Positions 1 through 7,380 of a stretch of DNA of 14,131 nt are shown here, piece by piece. The stretch is from CAZQEZ01 sp964592475 (GTDB lineage: Bacteria > Bacteroidota > Bacteroidia > Cytophagales > Cyclobacteriaceae), in the NCBI GenBank assembly GCA_964592475.1, contig CAZQEZ010000103.1, positions 1 to 14,131 on the forward strand. Reading direction: 5' to 3'. The translations under genes and the position numbers were made by a program. Position 1 is the stretch's first letter. Every line of letters begins with the position of its first letter. The notes beneath the pieces were generated by a model. That model was not told the DNA's origin, searched no databases, and saw only the letters and a program-made list of their open reading frames with translations.

Positions 1-133
1 CACTGCCCCTAACGGACAGATTCTTCGCTGCGCTCAGAATGACGCAGTAGTTTTTATGTTTTCTGCATCCTGCTTCCCGCGTAACAATCTGCCCTACCTA
101 AAGTTGAAGTAATGAATCAAAATTTTTTAAACT
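1..133. repeat. Intergenic region with a quasi-palindromic dispersed-type repeat
   Basis: Positions 20-40 form an imperfect palindrome: ATTCT pairs with AGAAT, and an inner GC pairs with GC around a three-base loop. The surrounding words (CTTCGCTGCGCTCAG followed by AATGAC) match a type of short repeat I recall from intergenic spaces of many bacterial genomes, including Bacteroidota. Only one copy is visible here, so its repetitive nature is recalled knowledge and not shown by this window. The rest of the stretch, up to the DUF4235-like gene at 134, contains no convincing promoter box or gene. Confidence 0.45.
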
Positions 134-412
134 ATGAATTATAAGGTGAAGAAGTATTCCTGGTCTATATTATCAACATTGATAGCAATGGGAACTTCCA
201 TGATTTTAAAAAAATCATTGGAAAAAGGCTGGGAAAAAACAGCTAAAAGAAAAGCTCCGAAAAATCCAAAAGAAAGTGGAATAGATTGGAGTGAAGCCAT
301 TGCCTGGGCAGCTGTTTCCGGTCTTGTTGTAAGTTTAGCCAAACTTGCAACTACAAAATTAACCCACGATGGTTGGGAAAAACTTTTAGGAGAAAATCCG
401 GATAATTATTGA
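134..412 (+). CDS. DUF4235-like small membrane protein
   Basis: This 92-residue protein of unknown function resembles the DUF4235 family. A hydrophobic segment lies at about residues 9-25 (WSILSTLIAMGTSMIL), followed by a basic and proline-containing middle (KRKAPKNPKES), then a second hydrophobic segment at about 51-70 (WSEAIAWAAVSGLVVSLAKL) and a polar C-terminus. The W-x-x-A-x-x-W-A-x-x-S-G pattern is the basis for the family call. Two membrane passes with the basic loop in the cytoplasm are likely. The start is the first ATG of the frame. It stands alone, convergent with the oxidoreductase remnant on the other strand, and is followed by a strong terminator. No biochemical role is known for the family as far as I am aware. 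Confidence 0.75.
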   Translation: MNYKVKKYSWSILSTLIAMGTSMILKKSLEKGWEKTAKRKAPKNPKESGIDWSEAIAWAAVSGLVVSLAKLATTKLTHDGWEKLLGENPDNY

Positions 413-425
413 ACAACCAGGAGCA

Positions 426-467
426 AAAAAAAGCGAAAAGCAGTTAAATCTACTTTTAGCTTTTTTT
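426..467. terminator. Bidirectional rho-independent terminator between convergent genes
   Basis: Arm 426-440 (AAAAAAAGCGAAAAG) pairs with arm 453-467 (CTTTTAGCTTTTTTT) with a single G/A mismatch and a 12-base loop. Both strands carry a run of T directly after the stem. It lies 13 bases after the stop of the DUF4235-like gene and can also end transcripts of the minus-strand oxidoreductase remnant that stops at 571. Most pairs are A-T, but the stem is 15 positions long. Confidence 0.8.
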
Positions 468-494
468 GATTTTGAGGCTTTGGTTTTGTTTTAT

Positions 495-534
495 TGCTTA
501 TTTGTTTTTCAAAAAACTTATTTAAAGATAAGCA
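495..534. other. Nested AT-rich inverted repeats in the convergent spacer
   Basis: TGCTTAT (495-501) is exactly inverted as ATAAGCA (528-534). Inside this a second perfect hairpin, GTTTTT (504-509) with AAAAAC (512-517), has a two-base loop. The structure lies beyond the stop codon of the minus-strand oxidoreductase remnant and may be an auxiliary terminator or mRNA-stabilising hairpin. It has no good T-run of its own and the composition is very AT-rich, so chance is possible. Confidence 0.35.
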
Positions 535-570
535 TATTTATTTTTAAAACAAAGTAAATGTAGGTTATTT

Positions 571-1455
571 TTACAATTTTGGCAATTCCCATGGCTTTCT
601 GTAATCAGGAATTACAAATTCGTTAGCTTTGTTGTTATTGGTAAATCTATTTTTTGTATCATCCCACAACAACATGCCCGCGGCACTTCTTACTGCTATG
701 TTTCCCATGTGAGCATAAAGCGCAACATTTCTGCCTATCTCTGGCGGACAATTTGGCTCTTCCCTACTTTTAATACATTCAATAAAATTCTTAGAGTGTA
801 AATCGTGATATTCCCTACCCTTTTCCATTTCCTTGGCTTCGGTTTTATACGAATTATCAATAGGGTCAAATTCAGGGTTTACCTTCCAGCCATCGCGATT
901 GGCTACAATAGTACCGTGATCACCAATGAATTCCATACCGTACAACATATCGTAGGGGCCATTTTGAGTTCCGGCGGTGTGTTGCCAGTTAATTACATAA
1001 TCATTCATCGGAAAAGTAACAGACATAGTATCAAAAGTTTCACGGCTGTAGTTAGGAAATGATAAATTGTCACCATAAGCCATTATTTGCTTGGGGGCGG
1101 AAGTCACATCTTTGGCCCAAAGTGCCATGTCAATCAAATGTACACCCCAGTCGGTCATCAGGCCTCCGCCGTAATCCCAAAAATGACGCCAGGAGCCGTG
1201 AAAGCGAGTAGGGTTGAAGCTTCGGTCGGGAGCAGGTCCTAACCAGAAATCAAAATCAACACCTTTCGGCACTGCAGCATCCGGTTGCTTGGGTTGGCCT
1301 ATACCATAATTGAAATTAGCCCAAATATTTACCTTACGAAGGGTCCCTAATTTGCCGCTTTTGATGTGTTGCATGATGTTGTTCCAGATCACACCGCTAC
1401 GCTGTTGCTGGCCGACCTGCATTACTCGGTTGTATTTGCGGGCAGCTTTCACCAT
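571..1455 (-). pseudogene. 5'-truncated Gfo/Idh/MocA family oxidoreductase (C-terminal part only)
   Basis: The 294 readable residues are the C-terminal two-thirds of a Gfo/Idh/MocA oxidoreductase of the type common in Bacteroidota sugar operons, normally about 430-460 residues with a Tat-type leader. The sequence begins at a point that is internal in the family (MVKAARKYNRVMQVGQQQRS). It retains the substrate-domain signature around residues 97-109 (GGLMTDWGVHLID, with D102 and H106) and a complete C-terminus. Missing are the leader, the Rossmann dinucleotide fold with its glycine-rich loop, and the E-K-P catalytic lysine motif, roughly 150-170 residues. An in-frame TAA lies one codon upstream of the ATG (1459-1461), so the frame cannot extend. 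Without the NAD(P) domain it should be inactive. It lies downstream of the isomerase gene on the same strand, as in intact sugar-catabolic pairs. An assembly artefact is an alternative explanation for the truncation. Confidence 0.85.
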
Positions 1456-1616
1456 TATTTAAAGTAGACACATGAGGTTTAACTACTGCTGATCTCACCC
1501 TTGGAGTCTCACATTGTCACAGACCAGGTATGTAATGCATAACCGTATGGTGAAGACATCTGACCAGGGATATAGAGTAGCCAAAGCCAGCCAATGAGAG
1601 CCACGTGGTCTTTTAA
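1456..1616. other. Noncoding scar of unknown origin, possible mobile-element remnant
   Basis: This stretch replaces the missing 5' part of the oxidoreductase gene. Its GC content is about 47 percent by my count over 1461-1610, visibly higher than the AT-rich genes around it. No reading frame is recognisable. The two ends read inwards are similar: TTAAAGTAGACACATG (from 1459) and, on the other strand, TTAAAAGACCACGTG (from 1616). They match over most positions if a two-base and a one-base gap are allowed. The right end contains the palindrome CCACGTGG (1601-1608). It could be a MITE-like or insertion-sequence remnant, a piece of a group II intron, or a deletion junction filled with foreign DNA. 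The stop codon of the isomerase (1613-1615) falls inside the right edge. I do not recognise the element. Confidence 0.4.
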
Positions 1617-2488
1617 CCCATATTTTTTAAAACGGAAGCTATGTGATCATAGCTTTCCCGGGCACATTTCATGCCTTTTACCGCTCGTTCATTTTCTACA
1701 ATATAATACTGAACTCCACCCTGATCAGCATGGCTGAAAATATCGCTGAAATCCATGATTCCGTTGCCTACGCAAGTAATACCTTTATCGCGATTATTAT
1801 TCATATCTTTCACGTGGGCTAGTTCAAAGCGGCCTGGGTATTTCTTAAAATAATCCACCGGATTATAACCACCTTTTACAACCCAATACCAGTCCATTTC
1901 CACATAAACTGTTTCAGGGTCAGTGTTTTGCAGCATAACATCGAAAGGCAGCTTACCATTTTCCATGGCTCGGAATTCCTTGTCGTGATTGTGCCAGGCA
2001 AATTTAAATCCTGCCGCTTTGATATTCTTACCTATCTCATTAAGATAATCCGCTGCTTTCATCACTTCCTCCATCTGCAGATTTTCCGCTGATGACATCC
2101 AGGGCCAGTAAGTTACGATATAGGGTGCCTCCAGCAATTCAGCTGTTTGAATAGTCTCTTTAGGATCTTTTATCAGATTTCCGGTGCCGCCACCTACAGC
2201 CACGGTTTTAAATCCCAGGCTTTTAATGTATTTTTTATAATCTTCGGGAGAGTCACCTTTTACTCCACTTTCCAGACATTTATAGCCAATATCGGCTAAT
2301 TCTTTGAGAGCGGCTTTGTAGTCTTCCTCCATTTCAGCTTTCACCGTGTTGGTGATTATCCCTACCTTTTCAAGTTTATTGGTTATCTTTTTATTATTAC
2401 CGGCATAGCCATTACTCATTGCTGTGCCGGCATATAATCCGCCCGAAGCCAGGGCAGCCTTTTTTATAAAATTTCTGCGATTGTCCAT
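1613..2488 (-). CDS. Tat-exported sugar phosphate isomerase/epimerase (xylose isomerase-like TIM barrel)
   Basis: This 291-residue protein belongs to the AP_endonuc_2 / xylose isomerase-like TIM-barrel superfamily, which interconverts or epimerises sugars and cyclitols using a divalent metal. Residues 1-30 form a twin-arginine leader (NRRNFIKKAALASG, then a hydrophobic stretch with A-G positions), so the folded, metal-loaded enzyme is probably exported by Tat. Likely metal and active-site residues are E73 (CLESG), H166 and H168 (WHNHDKEF), E197 and D199 (VEMDWYW), H225 (AHVKD) and E265 (VENE). Length and C-terminus look complete. The substrate cannot be read from sequence. The neighbouring remnant oxidoreductase would normally act in the same sugar or inositol-type pathway, and that partner is broken here. 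No Shine-Dalgarno motif is visible; the start is the only ATG that leaves an intact leader. Confidence 0.88.
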   Translation of the reverse strand: MDNRRNFIKKAALASGGLYAGTAMSNGYAGNNKKITNKLEKVGIITNTVKAEMEEDYKAALKELADIGYKCLESGVKGDSPEDYKKYIKSLGFKTVAVGGGTGNLIKDPKETIQTAELLEAPYIVTYWPWMSSAENLQMEEVMKAADYLNEIGKNIKAAGFKFAWHNHDKEFRAMENGKLPFDVMLQNTDPETVYVEMDWYWVVKGGYNPVDYFKKYPGRFELAHVKDMNNNRDKGITCVGNGIMDFSDIFSHADQGGVQYYIVENERAVKGMKCARESYDHIASVLKNMG

Positions 2489-2656
2489 AATTATAAATGT
2501 TTATTGTTGATAGTGTAATGTTAGTTCATTTTATAAAATCCTCATAATTGATATAATCTCCTTAATAAATTTTAATATTACCTGTAAAAACCTATAAAAG
2601 GAGTTTGAAATCTTACTTTTCACCAATAAAACCTGTATGAAGGCAGGAATTATATT

Positions 2657-2664
2657 TAGTTTTG
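2657..2664 (+). promoter_or_regulatory. Candidate Bacteroidota -7 box upstream of the flippase operon
   Basis: TAGTTTTG matches the Bacteroidota primary-sigma -7 consensus TAnnTTTG exactly. It ends only seven bases before the flippase ATG at 2672, so transcription from it would start at or very near the start codon and give a leaderless or near-leaderless mRNA. No clear TTTG -33 box is visible at the expected distance upstream, which lowers confidence. The divergent spacer 2489-2671 must also hold the promoter of the isomerase gene, but I do not see a convincing box for it. Confidence 0.35.
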
Positions 2665-2671
2665 CCGCTCA

Positions 2672-4177
2672 ATGGGAAAATTAAAACAACTGGCAAGCGA
2701 CACGGCCATTTATGGCGTTAGCAGTATTCTGGGAAGAGTACTAAGCTATTTGCTGGTTTCTTTTCACACTGATATTTTTGCAGAAGCTCAATACGGTATT
2801 GTTACCAAATTATATGCCTATACTGCTTTTTTTAATGTGATCTGTACTTTTGGTATGGAAACCGCCTTTTTTCGTTATGCTTCAAGGTTCAAAGAAAAGA
2901 GAGACTTTATTTTTTACCAAGCCAACTTCTATGTAATTTTCCTTAGCCTGATTGTTACCGCTTTGGTTTTTTTCAATGCAACTGCTGTGGTGAATTTTCT
3001 GGATTATCCGGGAAGAGAGCAACTGGTGCAATGGCTGGCGATAATTATTTTTATTGATGCTGTAGTGGCCATTCCATTTGCCAGGATTCGACTGGAAAAC
3101 AGACCCAAATTTTTTGCCTTGGTACGTATAAGCTCCATAGTGCTTACGGTTTTACTTAACTTATTTTTCCTGTATCCTTTACCTGATTTAGCTATAGGAG
3201 AATATTTTACTTTTCTGCAGCCAGTTGCAGAGAAAATTTATAATCCTGAATTAGGAGTGGGGTATATCTTTCTAGCCAATCTGATCGGTAATTCTATTAT
3301 GGTCATTTTTCTTTGGAAGTACCTGTTGGCTTTACGGCTCAATATACCCTGGAAACAACTGCAGCCCATGCTCAAATATGCTATACCTATTGTGATTATA
3401 GGAATGGCCGGTATTGCCAATGAGCAACTAGACAAAATCTTGCTGGAAGAACTGTGGCCTGCCAATTTGTGGGGTTTTAGCGGACAAGAAGCATTAGGAA
3501 TATATGGTGCCTGTTTTAAATTAAGTGTTTTCATGCTATTAGCCATACAGGCATTTAGATACGCTGCAGAGCCTTTTTTCTTTTCCAATGCCCAAGACAA
3601 ACAAGCCCCAGAACTATTTGCCCGGGTGATGTATTATTTTGTGTTGCTAAGCTTGGTTATTTTTGTTGCTGTAAGCCTTAATGTAGATCTGATTGGCTTT
3701 ATCTTTCTACGCCAGGAGGGGTATCGTGTGGGGCTTTTTGTAGTACCTTATTTATTGCTAGGCAAACTATTTTTTGGGGTTTATGTAAATCTTTCCATTT
3801 GGTATAAAATTACTGACAAAACTCTTTATGGAGTATATTTTAGTGTATTGGGGGCGATAATTACTATTGTTGGAAATATTTTACTGATTCCTGTAATCGG
3901 GTTTTTAGGCAGTGCCATCACAGCTATTGTGGCTTACCTGGGAATGTCAATGGCTTGTTATTTTGTAGGTCAAAAGCATTTTAAAGTTCCCTACAATGTC
4001 AAAAGTATTGCTACTCAGGTTTTAATAGCCACGGTGATTGTAGTTATCTTTTTCAATATTAAATTTGAAAATACTTTTGTAAATTATGCCATTGGTCTCA
4101 TTACATCATTTACCTATTTAGCTTATTTATTTATAACCGAAAGAAATAAACTAAAGCAAATTGTAAAAAAGAAATAA
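2672..4177 (+). CDS. Wzx-type polysaccharide flippase / lipopolysaccharide biosynthesis membrane protein
   Basis: This 501-residue polytopic inner-membrane protein belongs to the MOP superfamily (polysaccharide biosynthesis / oligosaccharide flippase). Such proteins flip lipid-linked sugar repeats from the cytoplasmic to the periplasmic face. The N-terminus (KLKQLASDTAIYGVSSILGR) carries the usual short amphipathic lead into TM1, with a small-residue-rich helix and an arginine. Hydrophobic helices follow along the whole length, about 12-14 in total, and the protein ends in a basic cytoplasmic tail (ERNKLKQIVKKK). The length is normal for the family. It is the first gene of a tight operon: dut starts two bases after its stop. 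A nucleotidyltransferase two genes on could supply activated sugar for the same glycan. The substrate is unknown, and a role with other lipid-linked glycans cannot be excluded. Confidence 0.85.
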   Translation: MGKLKQLASDTAIYGVSSILGRVLSYLLVSFHTDIFAEAQYGIVTKLYAYTAFFNVICTFGMETAFFRYASRFKEKRDFIFYQANFYVIFLSLIVTALVFFNATAVVNFLDYPGREQLVQWLAIIIFIDAVVAIPFARIRLENRPKFFALVRISSIVLTVLLNLFFLYPLPDLAIGEYFTFLQPVAEKIYNPELGVGYIFLANLIGNSIMVIFLWKYLLALRLNIPWKQLQPMLKYAIPIVIIGMAGIANEQLDKILLEELWPANLWGFSGQEALGIYGACFKLSVFMLLAIQAFRYAAEPFFFSNAQDKQAPELFARVMYYFVLLSLVIFVAVSLNVDLIGFIFLRQEGYRVGLFVVPYLLLGKLFFGVYVNLSIWYKITDKTLYGVYFSVLGAIITIVGNILLIPVIGFLGSAITAIVAYLGMSMACYFVGQKHFKVPYNVKSIATQVLIATVIVVIFFNIKFENTFVNYAIGLITSFTYLAYLFITERNKLKQIVKKK

Positions 4178-4179
4178 TT

Positions 4180-4614
4180 ATGAAAATAAAAGTTGTTAAC
4201 AAATCAAAACATAAGTTACCACAGTACCAAACCGATCATGCAGCCGGCCTTGATTTGTACGCCAGTTTGGATGATGAGGTTACTTTAAAACCCCTTGACA
4301 GACAGCTGGTTGGCACAGGATTATATATTGAATTGCCGGTAGGGTACGAAGCCCAAATTCGCCCCAGAAGCGGCATGGCTTACAAACATGGCATCACAGT
4401 GCTGAACACACCAGGTACAATTGACGCTGATTACCGCGGTGAGGTAAAAATTATTTTAGTAAATTTAAGTGATACAACTTTTACTATAAAAAACGGAGAT
4501 CGAATAGCCCAAATGGTTGTTGCAAAGCATGAAACCATAAACTGGGAACTGGTAGACAATTTAAGTGAAACCACCAGGGGTGCTGGTGGTTATGGTAGCA
4601 CCGGAAAGAATTAA
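4180..4614 (+). CDS. dut: dUTP diphosphatase (dUTPase)
   Basis: This is a trimeric dUTPase that hydrolyses dUTP to dUMP and pyrophosphate, keeping uracil out of DNA and feeding thymidylate synthesis in the cytoplasm. All five conserved motifs are present in 144 residues: motif I AAGLDLYA (21-28), motif II RPRSGMA (61-67), motif III GTIDADYRGEVKI (79-91) with the catalytic aspartate and the uracil-stacking tyrosine, motif IV GDRIAQMVV (106-114), and motif V RGAGGYGSTG (133-142), where tyrosine replaces the usual phenylalanine. The length is typical. It begins two bases after the flippase stop and is co-transcribed with envelope genes, a chance operon association as far as the sequence shows. 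Identification is secure. Confidence 0.97.
   Translation: MKIKVVNKSKHKLPQYQTDHAAGLDLYASLDDEVTLKPLDRQLVGTGLYIELPVGYEAQIRPRSGMAYKHGITVLNTPGTIDADYRGEVKIILVNLSDTTFTIKNGDRIAQMVVAKHETINWELVDNLSETTRGAGGYGSTGKN
4569..4591 (+). other. Perfect inverted repeat in the 3' end of dut
   Basis: AACCACCA (4569-4576) and TGGTGGTT (4584-4591) are exact inverse complements around a seven-base loop (GGGGTGC). The hairpin is GC-rich for this genome and ends 36 bases before the start of the next gene. It coincides with the codons of dUTPase motif V (TTRGAGGY), so glycine and threonine codon choice explains part of it. There is no following T-run, so it is not a classic terminator. It could be an intra-operonic RNA processing or stability element, or a chance structure. 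Confidence 0.4.
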
Positions 4615-4627
4615 ATTTATTAAAGCT

Positions 4628-5632
4628 ATGAATATTATTATTCCTATGGCCGGAATTGGTAAGCGAATGCGGCCTCATACTTTAACAATACCAAAACCTT
4701 TAATTCCAATAGCAGGAAAACCAATTGTACAACGTCTAGTGGAAGACATTGCTAAAGTAACAGATGCACAAATTGAAAAAATTGGGTTTGTAGTTGGGGA
4801 TTTTGGTAAGGAAGTAGAAAATAATCTAAAAGAAATAGCAGCTTCAGTAGGAGCGGAAGGTCAGATATTTTATCAAAATGAGGCTTTGGGTACTGGGCAT
4901 GCTATTTATTGCGCGAAAGAAATTCTCGAAGGCAATGTAATAGTTGCTTTTGCCGATACGCTATTCAAAGCTAATTTTAAATTGGATAGAGAGCAAGACG
5001 CTATCATTTGGGTGCAGAAAGTTGAAGATCCCTCTGCTTTTGGTGTAGTAAAGCTAGACAAAAATAATCAGATCACTGATTTTGTGGAAAAGCCTAAAAC
5101 CCAGGTTTCTGATCTGGCAATTATTGGTATTTATTATTTTAAAAATGGTGAAATGCTGCGCCAAGAGCTTAAATTGCTGATAGACAATGACTTAAAAGAT
5201 AGCGGAGAATACCAGCTAACACGGGTGCTTGAAACTATGAAAGAAAACGGTGTGAAGTTCTACCCTGGTCAGGTAATTGATTGGCTGGATTGCGGTAATA
5301 AAAACGCCACTGTAGATACCAACAAGAGATATTTACAATATTTGGAGGAGCAACCACTCAAGGGTGATAATGTAAAATTGTTAAACTCTATCGTAATAGA
5401 GCCTGCTTATTTAGGGGAAAACGTAGAGTTGCGCAATAGTGTTGTAGGGCCGCACGTTTCTATTGGGAAAAATTCTGTAATTGAGGATTCTATTATTAAA
5501 AATTCTATTGTTCAGGAAAATTCTAATGTAAAGAATATGATGATGGAAAACTCTATGATCGGAAATTTTGTTAATTTACAGGGTAAAAAATTTGACTTGA
5601 GCATAGGGGACTACAACTCTATCATTCAGTAA
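4628..5632 (+). CDS. Sugar-1-phosphate nucleotidyltransferase with C-terminal left-handed beta-helix
   Basis: This 334-residue protein is of the NTP_transferase (RmlA/GlmU-like) family, which joins a sugar 1-phosphate to an NTP to give an NDP-sugar. Visible are the N-terminal nucleotide loop GIGKRMRPHT (9-18), PKPLIPIAGKPI (23-34), GTGHAI (88-93), the metal-binding aspartate region FADTLF (108-113), EKPK (154-157) and DCGN (221-224). From about residue 250 hexapeptide-like turns (SIVIEPAYLGENVELRNSVV and onward) build a short beta-helix as in GlmU, but the N-terminal and C-terminal motifs do not prove a GlmU acetyltransferase. The frame is open from 4565, but the start at 4628 is preferred: the protein then begins directly with the MNIIIPMAG strand, does not overlap dut, and lies 13 bases after the dut stop. 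It probably supplies sugars for the glycan handled by the flippase. Confidence 0.85.
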   Translation: MNIIIPMAGIGKRMRPHTLTIPKPLIPIAGKPIVQRLVEDIAKVTDAQIEKIGFVVGDFGKEVENNLKEIAASVGAEGQIFYQNEALGTGHAIYCAKEILEGNVIVAFADTLFKANFKLDREQDAIIWVQKVEDPSAFGVVKLDKNNQITDFVEKPKTQVSDLAIIGIYYFKNGEMLRQELKLLIDNDLKDSGEYQLTRVLETMKENGVKFYPGQVIDWLDCGNKNATVDTNKRYLQYLEEQPLKGDNVKLLNSIVIEPAYLGENVELRNSVVGPHVSIGKNSVIEDSIIKNSIVQENSNVKNMMMENSMIGNFVNLQGKKFDLSIGDYNSIIQ

Positions 5633-5643
5633 TTTATATTAAT

Positions 5644-7380
5644 ATGCATATTACCAAACTGAGATTATTTCCTTTCATCTTCTTCTTATTGATTATTTTT
5701 ACGGTTCCTCTTACAGTAAATGCTCAATGGGGTTTATTTAAAAAAGACATACCTGATAAAGCCAAAAGTCACGCTACCGAAGCGGAGAGATATTTTATTG
5801 AGGCACAGAAGTACTTCATATTGGAAGATTATTCGAAGGCATACGTGCTATTTTTAAAAGCGCTGGAGATAGAACCTAAAAATGCAGCCATTAATTTTAA
5901 AATAGCCGAAACGTTAGCTAAGAACGGAGAGTCGGAAAAAGCAATTAGTTATGCATTAAAAGCAGTGGAATTAAATCCTAAAAACAAGTATTATTACTTG
6001 CTCACCGCTCAAATTTATGGTCGCCAAGGCAATTATCAGGAAGCTATAAAGCTATACGAGGCTTTGCTTGAAAATGTAGAAGGCACTGAACAGTATTATT
6101 TTGAATTAGCCAATTTGCATATTATGCGTGAGCAATACCAGGAAGCATTGGATGCCTATGATAAGGCTGAAGAAATATTTGGGGTGAATGATCAAGTAGT
6201 TTTACAAAAGCAAAAAATATACATCAAGCTTGGAGATTTAAAACAAGCATTATTGGAGGGTCAAAAGCTAATTGAATTATTTCCCGAAGAGCCAGAATAT
6301 TATTTGTCTCAAGCGGAGGTGTTGCTATCAAATGATAAGATAACAGAAGCAATAGACTACTTAGAACAAGTAAAAACGTTCGAACCTGGTAATGCCAAAG
6401 CCAACATGATGCTAGCAGATGCCTACAAGAAAAATGGCGAGCCCGAAAAATCAAGAGAGAGTTTAAAAGAGGCATTTGCCAGTCCTGTAATTGATGTTAA
6501 TGTTAAGGTACAGATATTTCTTAGTTATCTCAACCAATTGCCAGGAAAAGAAATAGAAGAGTTTTGTAAAAAATTAGCCGAAAACCTAATAGATGCGCAC
6601 CCTGATGATGGTACGGTATACGCAGTATATGGCGATTTTAATTTTAAAATTCAAAATCTGGGTCTTGCTAATGAATATTATTTAAAAGCCATTGAAAATG
6701 GTCATGAAAATTTTGCTTTGTGGCGAAATATCATTCAAATAGCTCTTTCTTTACAAGATTATAAATCAGTAATTGAGCATTCTGATAAGGCACTGGAAAG
6801 TTATCCAAACCAAGCAATAATTTATTTATTTAAAGGCAGCGCTCACTTTTTAGATAAAGATTTTGAAGAAGCTATCATAGTATTGGAATACGGGAAAAAA
6901 CTTGCCAGTGGTGATTTACAACTATTGAGCATGATTGCCGGTCAACTGGGAGATGCTTATCACAGTGTGGAAAAATTTGAAAAATCTAATGAAGCTTATC
7001 AGGTGGCGCTAGATGCCAATCCGGATAATGACCATGTGTTAAATAATTACAGTTATTACCTGGCTCAAAGGAAGGAAAATTTGGACCTAGCCAATAAAAT
7101 GTCTGCAAAATTGGTGAAAAGAAATCCGGATTCACCAAATTATTTAGATACGCGTGCATGGGTTTTATATATGAATGGTGATTACTCTCAGGCCAAAAAA
7201 ATAATTGAAAAAGCAATTCAGAAAGATGTCAATGGTACGATAATTGAACACTACGGTGATATTCTATTCAAGCTTGGCGATATAGACGGCGCAGTAAAAC
7301 AGTGGCAAAGAGCCAAAGGGATGGATGAAACATCGGAACTAATTGATAAAAAAATTGCGGATAAAAAACTATATGAATAA
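5644..7380 (+). CDS. Secreted tetratricopeptide repeat protein
   Basis: This 578-residue protein has an N-terminal signal peptide (hydrophobic core at about residues 8-22, probable cleavage after VNA at 27). Nearly all of the rest consists of TPR units of about 34 residues. The first clear ones lie at about 47-80 (AERYFIEAQKYFILEDYSKA), 81-114 and 115-148. Degenerate central repeats follow, and a well-conserved C-terminal group begins at about residue 440 (NNYSYYLAQRKENLDLANKM, YLDTRAWVLYMNGDYSQAKK). Such proteins are protein-protein scaffolds, here in the periplasm or attached to the outer membrane. No catalytic domain is visible. The last codons overlap the start of the DUF4292 lipoprotein by eight bases, which suggests translational coupling and a shared task. 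The exact partner is unknown. Confidence 0.85.
   Translation: MHITKLRLFPFIFFLLIIFTVPLTVNAQWGLFKKDIPDKAKSHATEAERYFIEAQKYFILEDYSKAYVLFLKALEIEPKNAAINFKIAETLAKNGESEKAISYALKAVELNPKNKYYYLLTAQIYGRQGNYQEAIKLYEALLENVEGTEQYYFELANLHIMREQYQEALDAYDKAEEIFGVNDQVVLQKQKIYIKLGDLKQALLEGQKLIELFPEEPEYYLSQAEVLLSNDKITEAIDYLEQVKTFEPGNAKANMMLADAYKKNGEPEKSRESLKEAFASPVIDVNVKVQIFLSYLNQLPGKEIEEFCKKLAENLIDAHPDDGTVYAVYGDFNFKIQNLGLANEYYLKAIENGHENFALWRNIIQIALSLQDYKSVIEHSDKALESYPNQAIIYLFKGSAHFLDKDFEEAIIVLEYGKKLASGDLQLLSMIAGQLGDAYHSVEKFEKSNEAYQVALDANPDNDHVLNNYSYYLAQRKENLDLANKMSAKLVKRNPDSPNYLDTRAWVLYMNGDYSQAKKIIEKAIQKDVNGTIIEHYGDILFKLGDIDGAVKQWQRAKGMDETSELIDKKIADKKLYE

Noticed and set aside
805..1062. Plus-strand open frame inside the oxidoreductase remnant
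   Set aside because: It is antisense to clearly conserved protein sequence, has no family resemblance and no start context.
1456..1612. tRNA or complete structured RNA in the scar
   Set aside because: I could not fold a cloverleaf, and there is no T-loop signature or CCA end; only short hairpins such as CCACGTGG are seen.
2637..2684. 15-codon ORF overlapping the flippase start, as a possible leader peptide
   Set aside because: It has no ribosome binding site and no regulatory codon run, and it overlaps the start out of frame; chance is sufficient.
3238..3600. Minus-strand 120-codon open frame inside the flippase gene
   Set aside because: It is a mirror of hydrophobic codons of the flippase; the composition is that of an antisense shadow and no domain is seen.
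4565..4627. N-terminal extension of the nucleotidyltransferase by 21 residues
   Set aside because: The extension would overlap dut by 50 bases and precede the family's normal first beta-strand; the ATG at 4628 fits better.
7343..7372. Upstream ATG for the DUF4292 protein
   Set aside because: It would put ten charged residues before the lipoprotein signal and lengthen the overlap; the ATG at 7373 gives a standard signal peptide.
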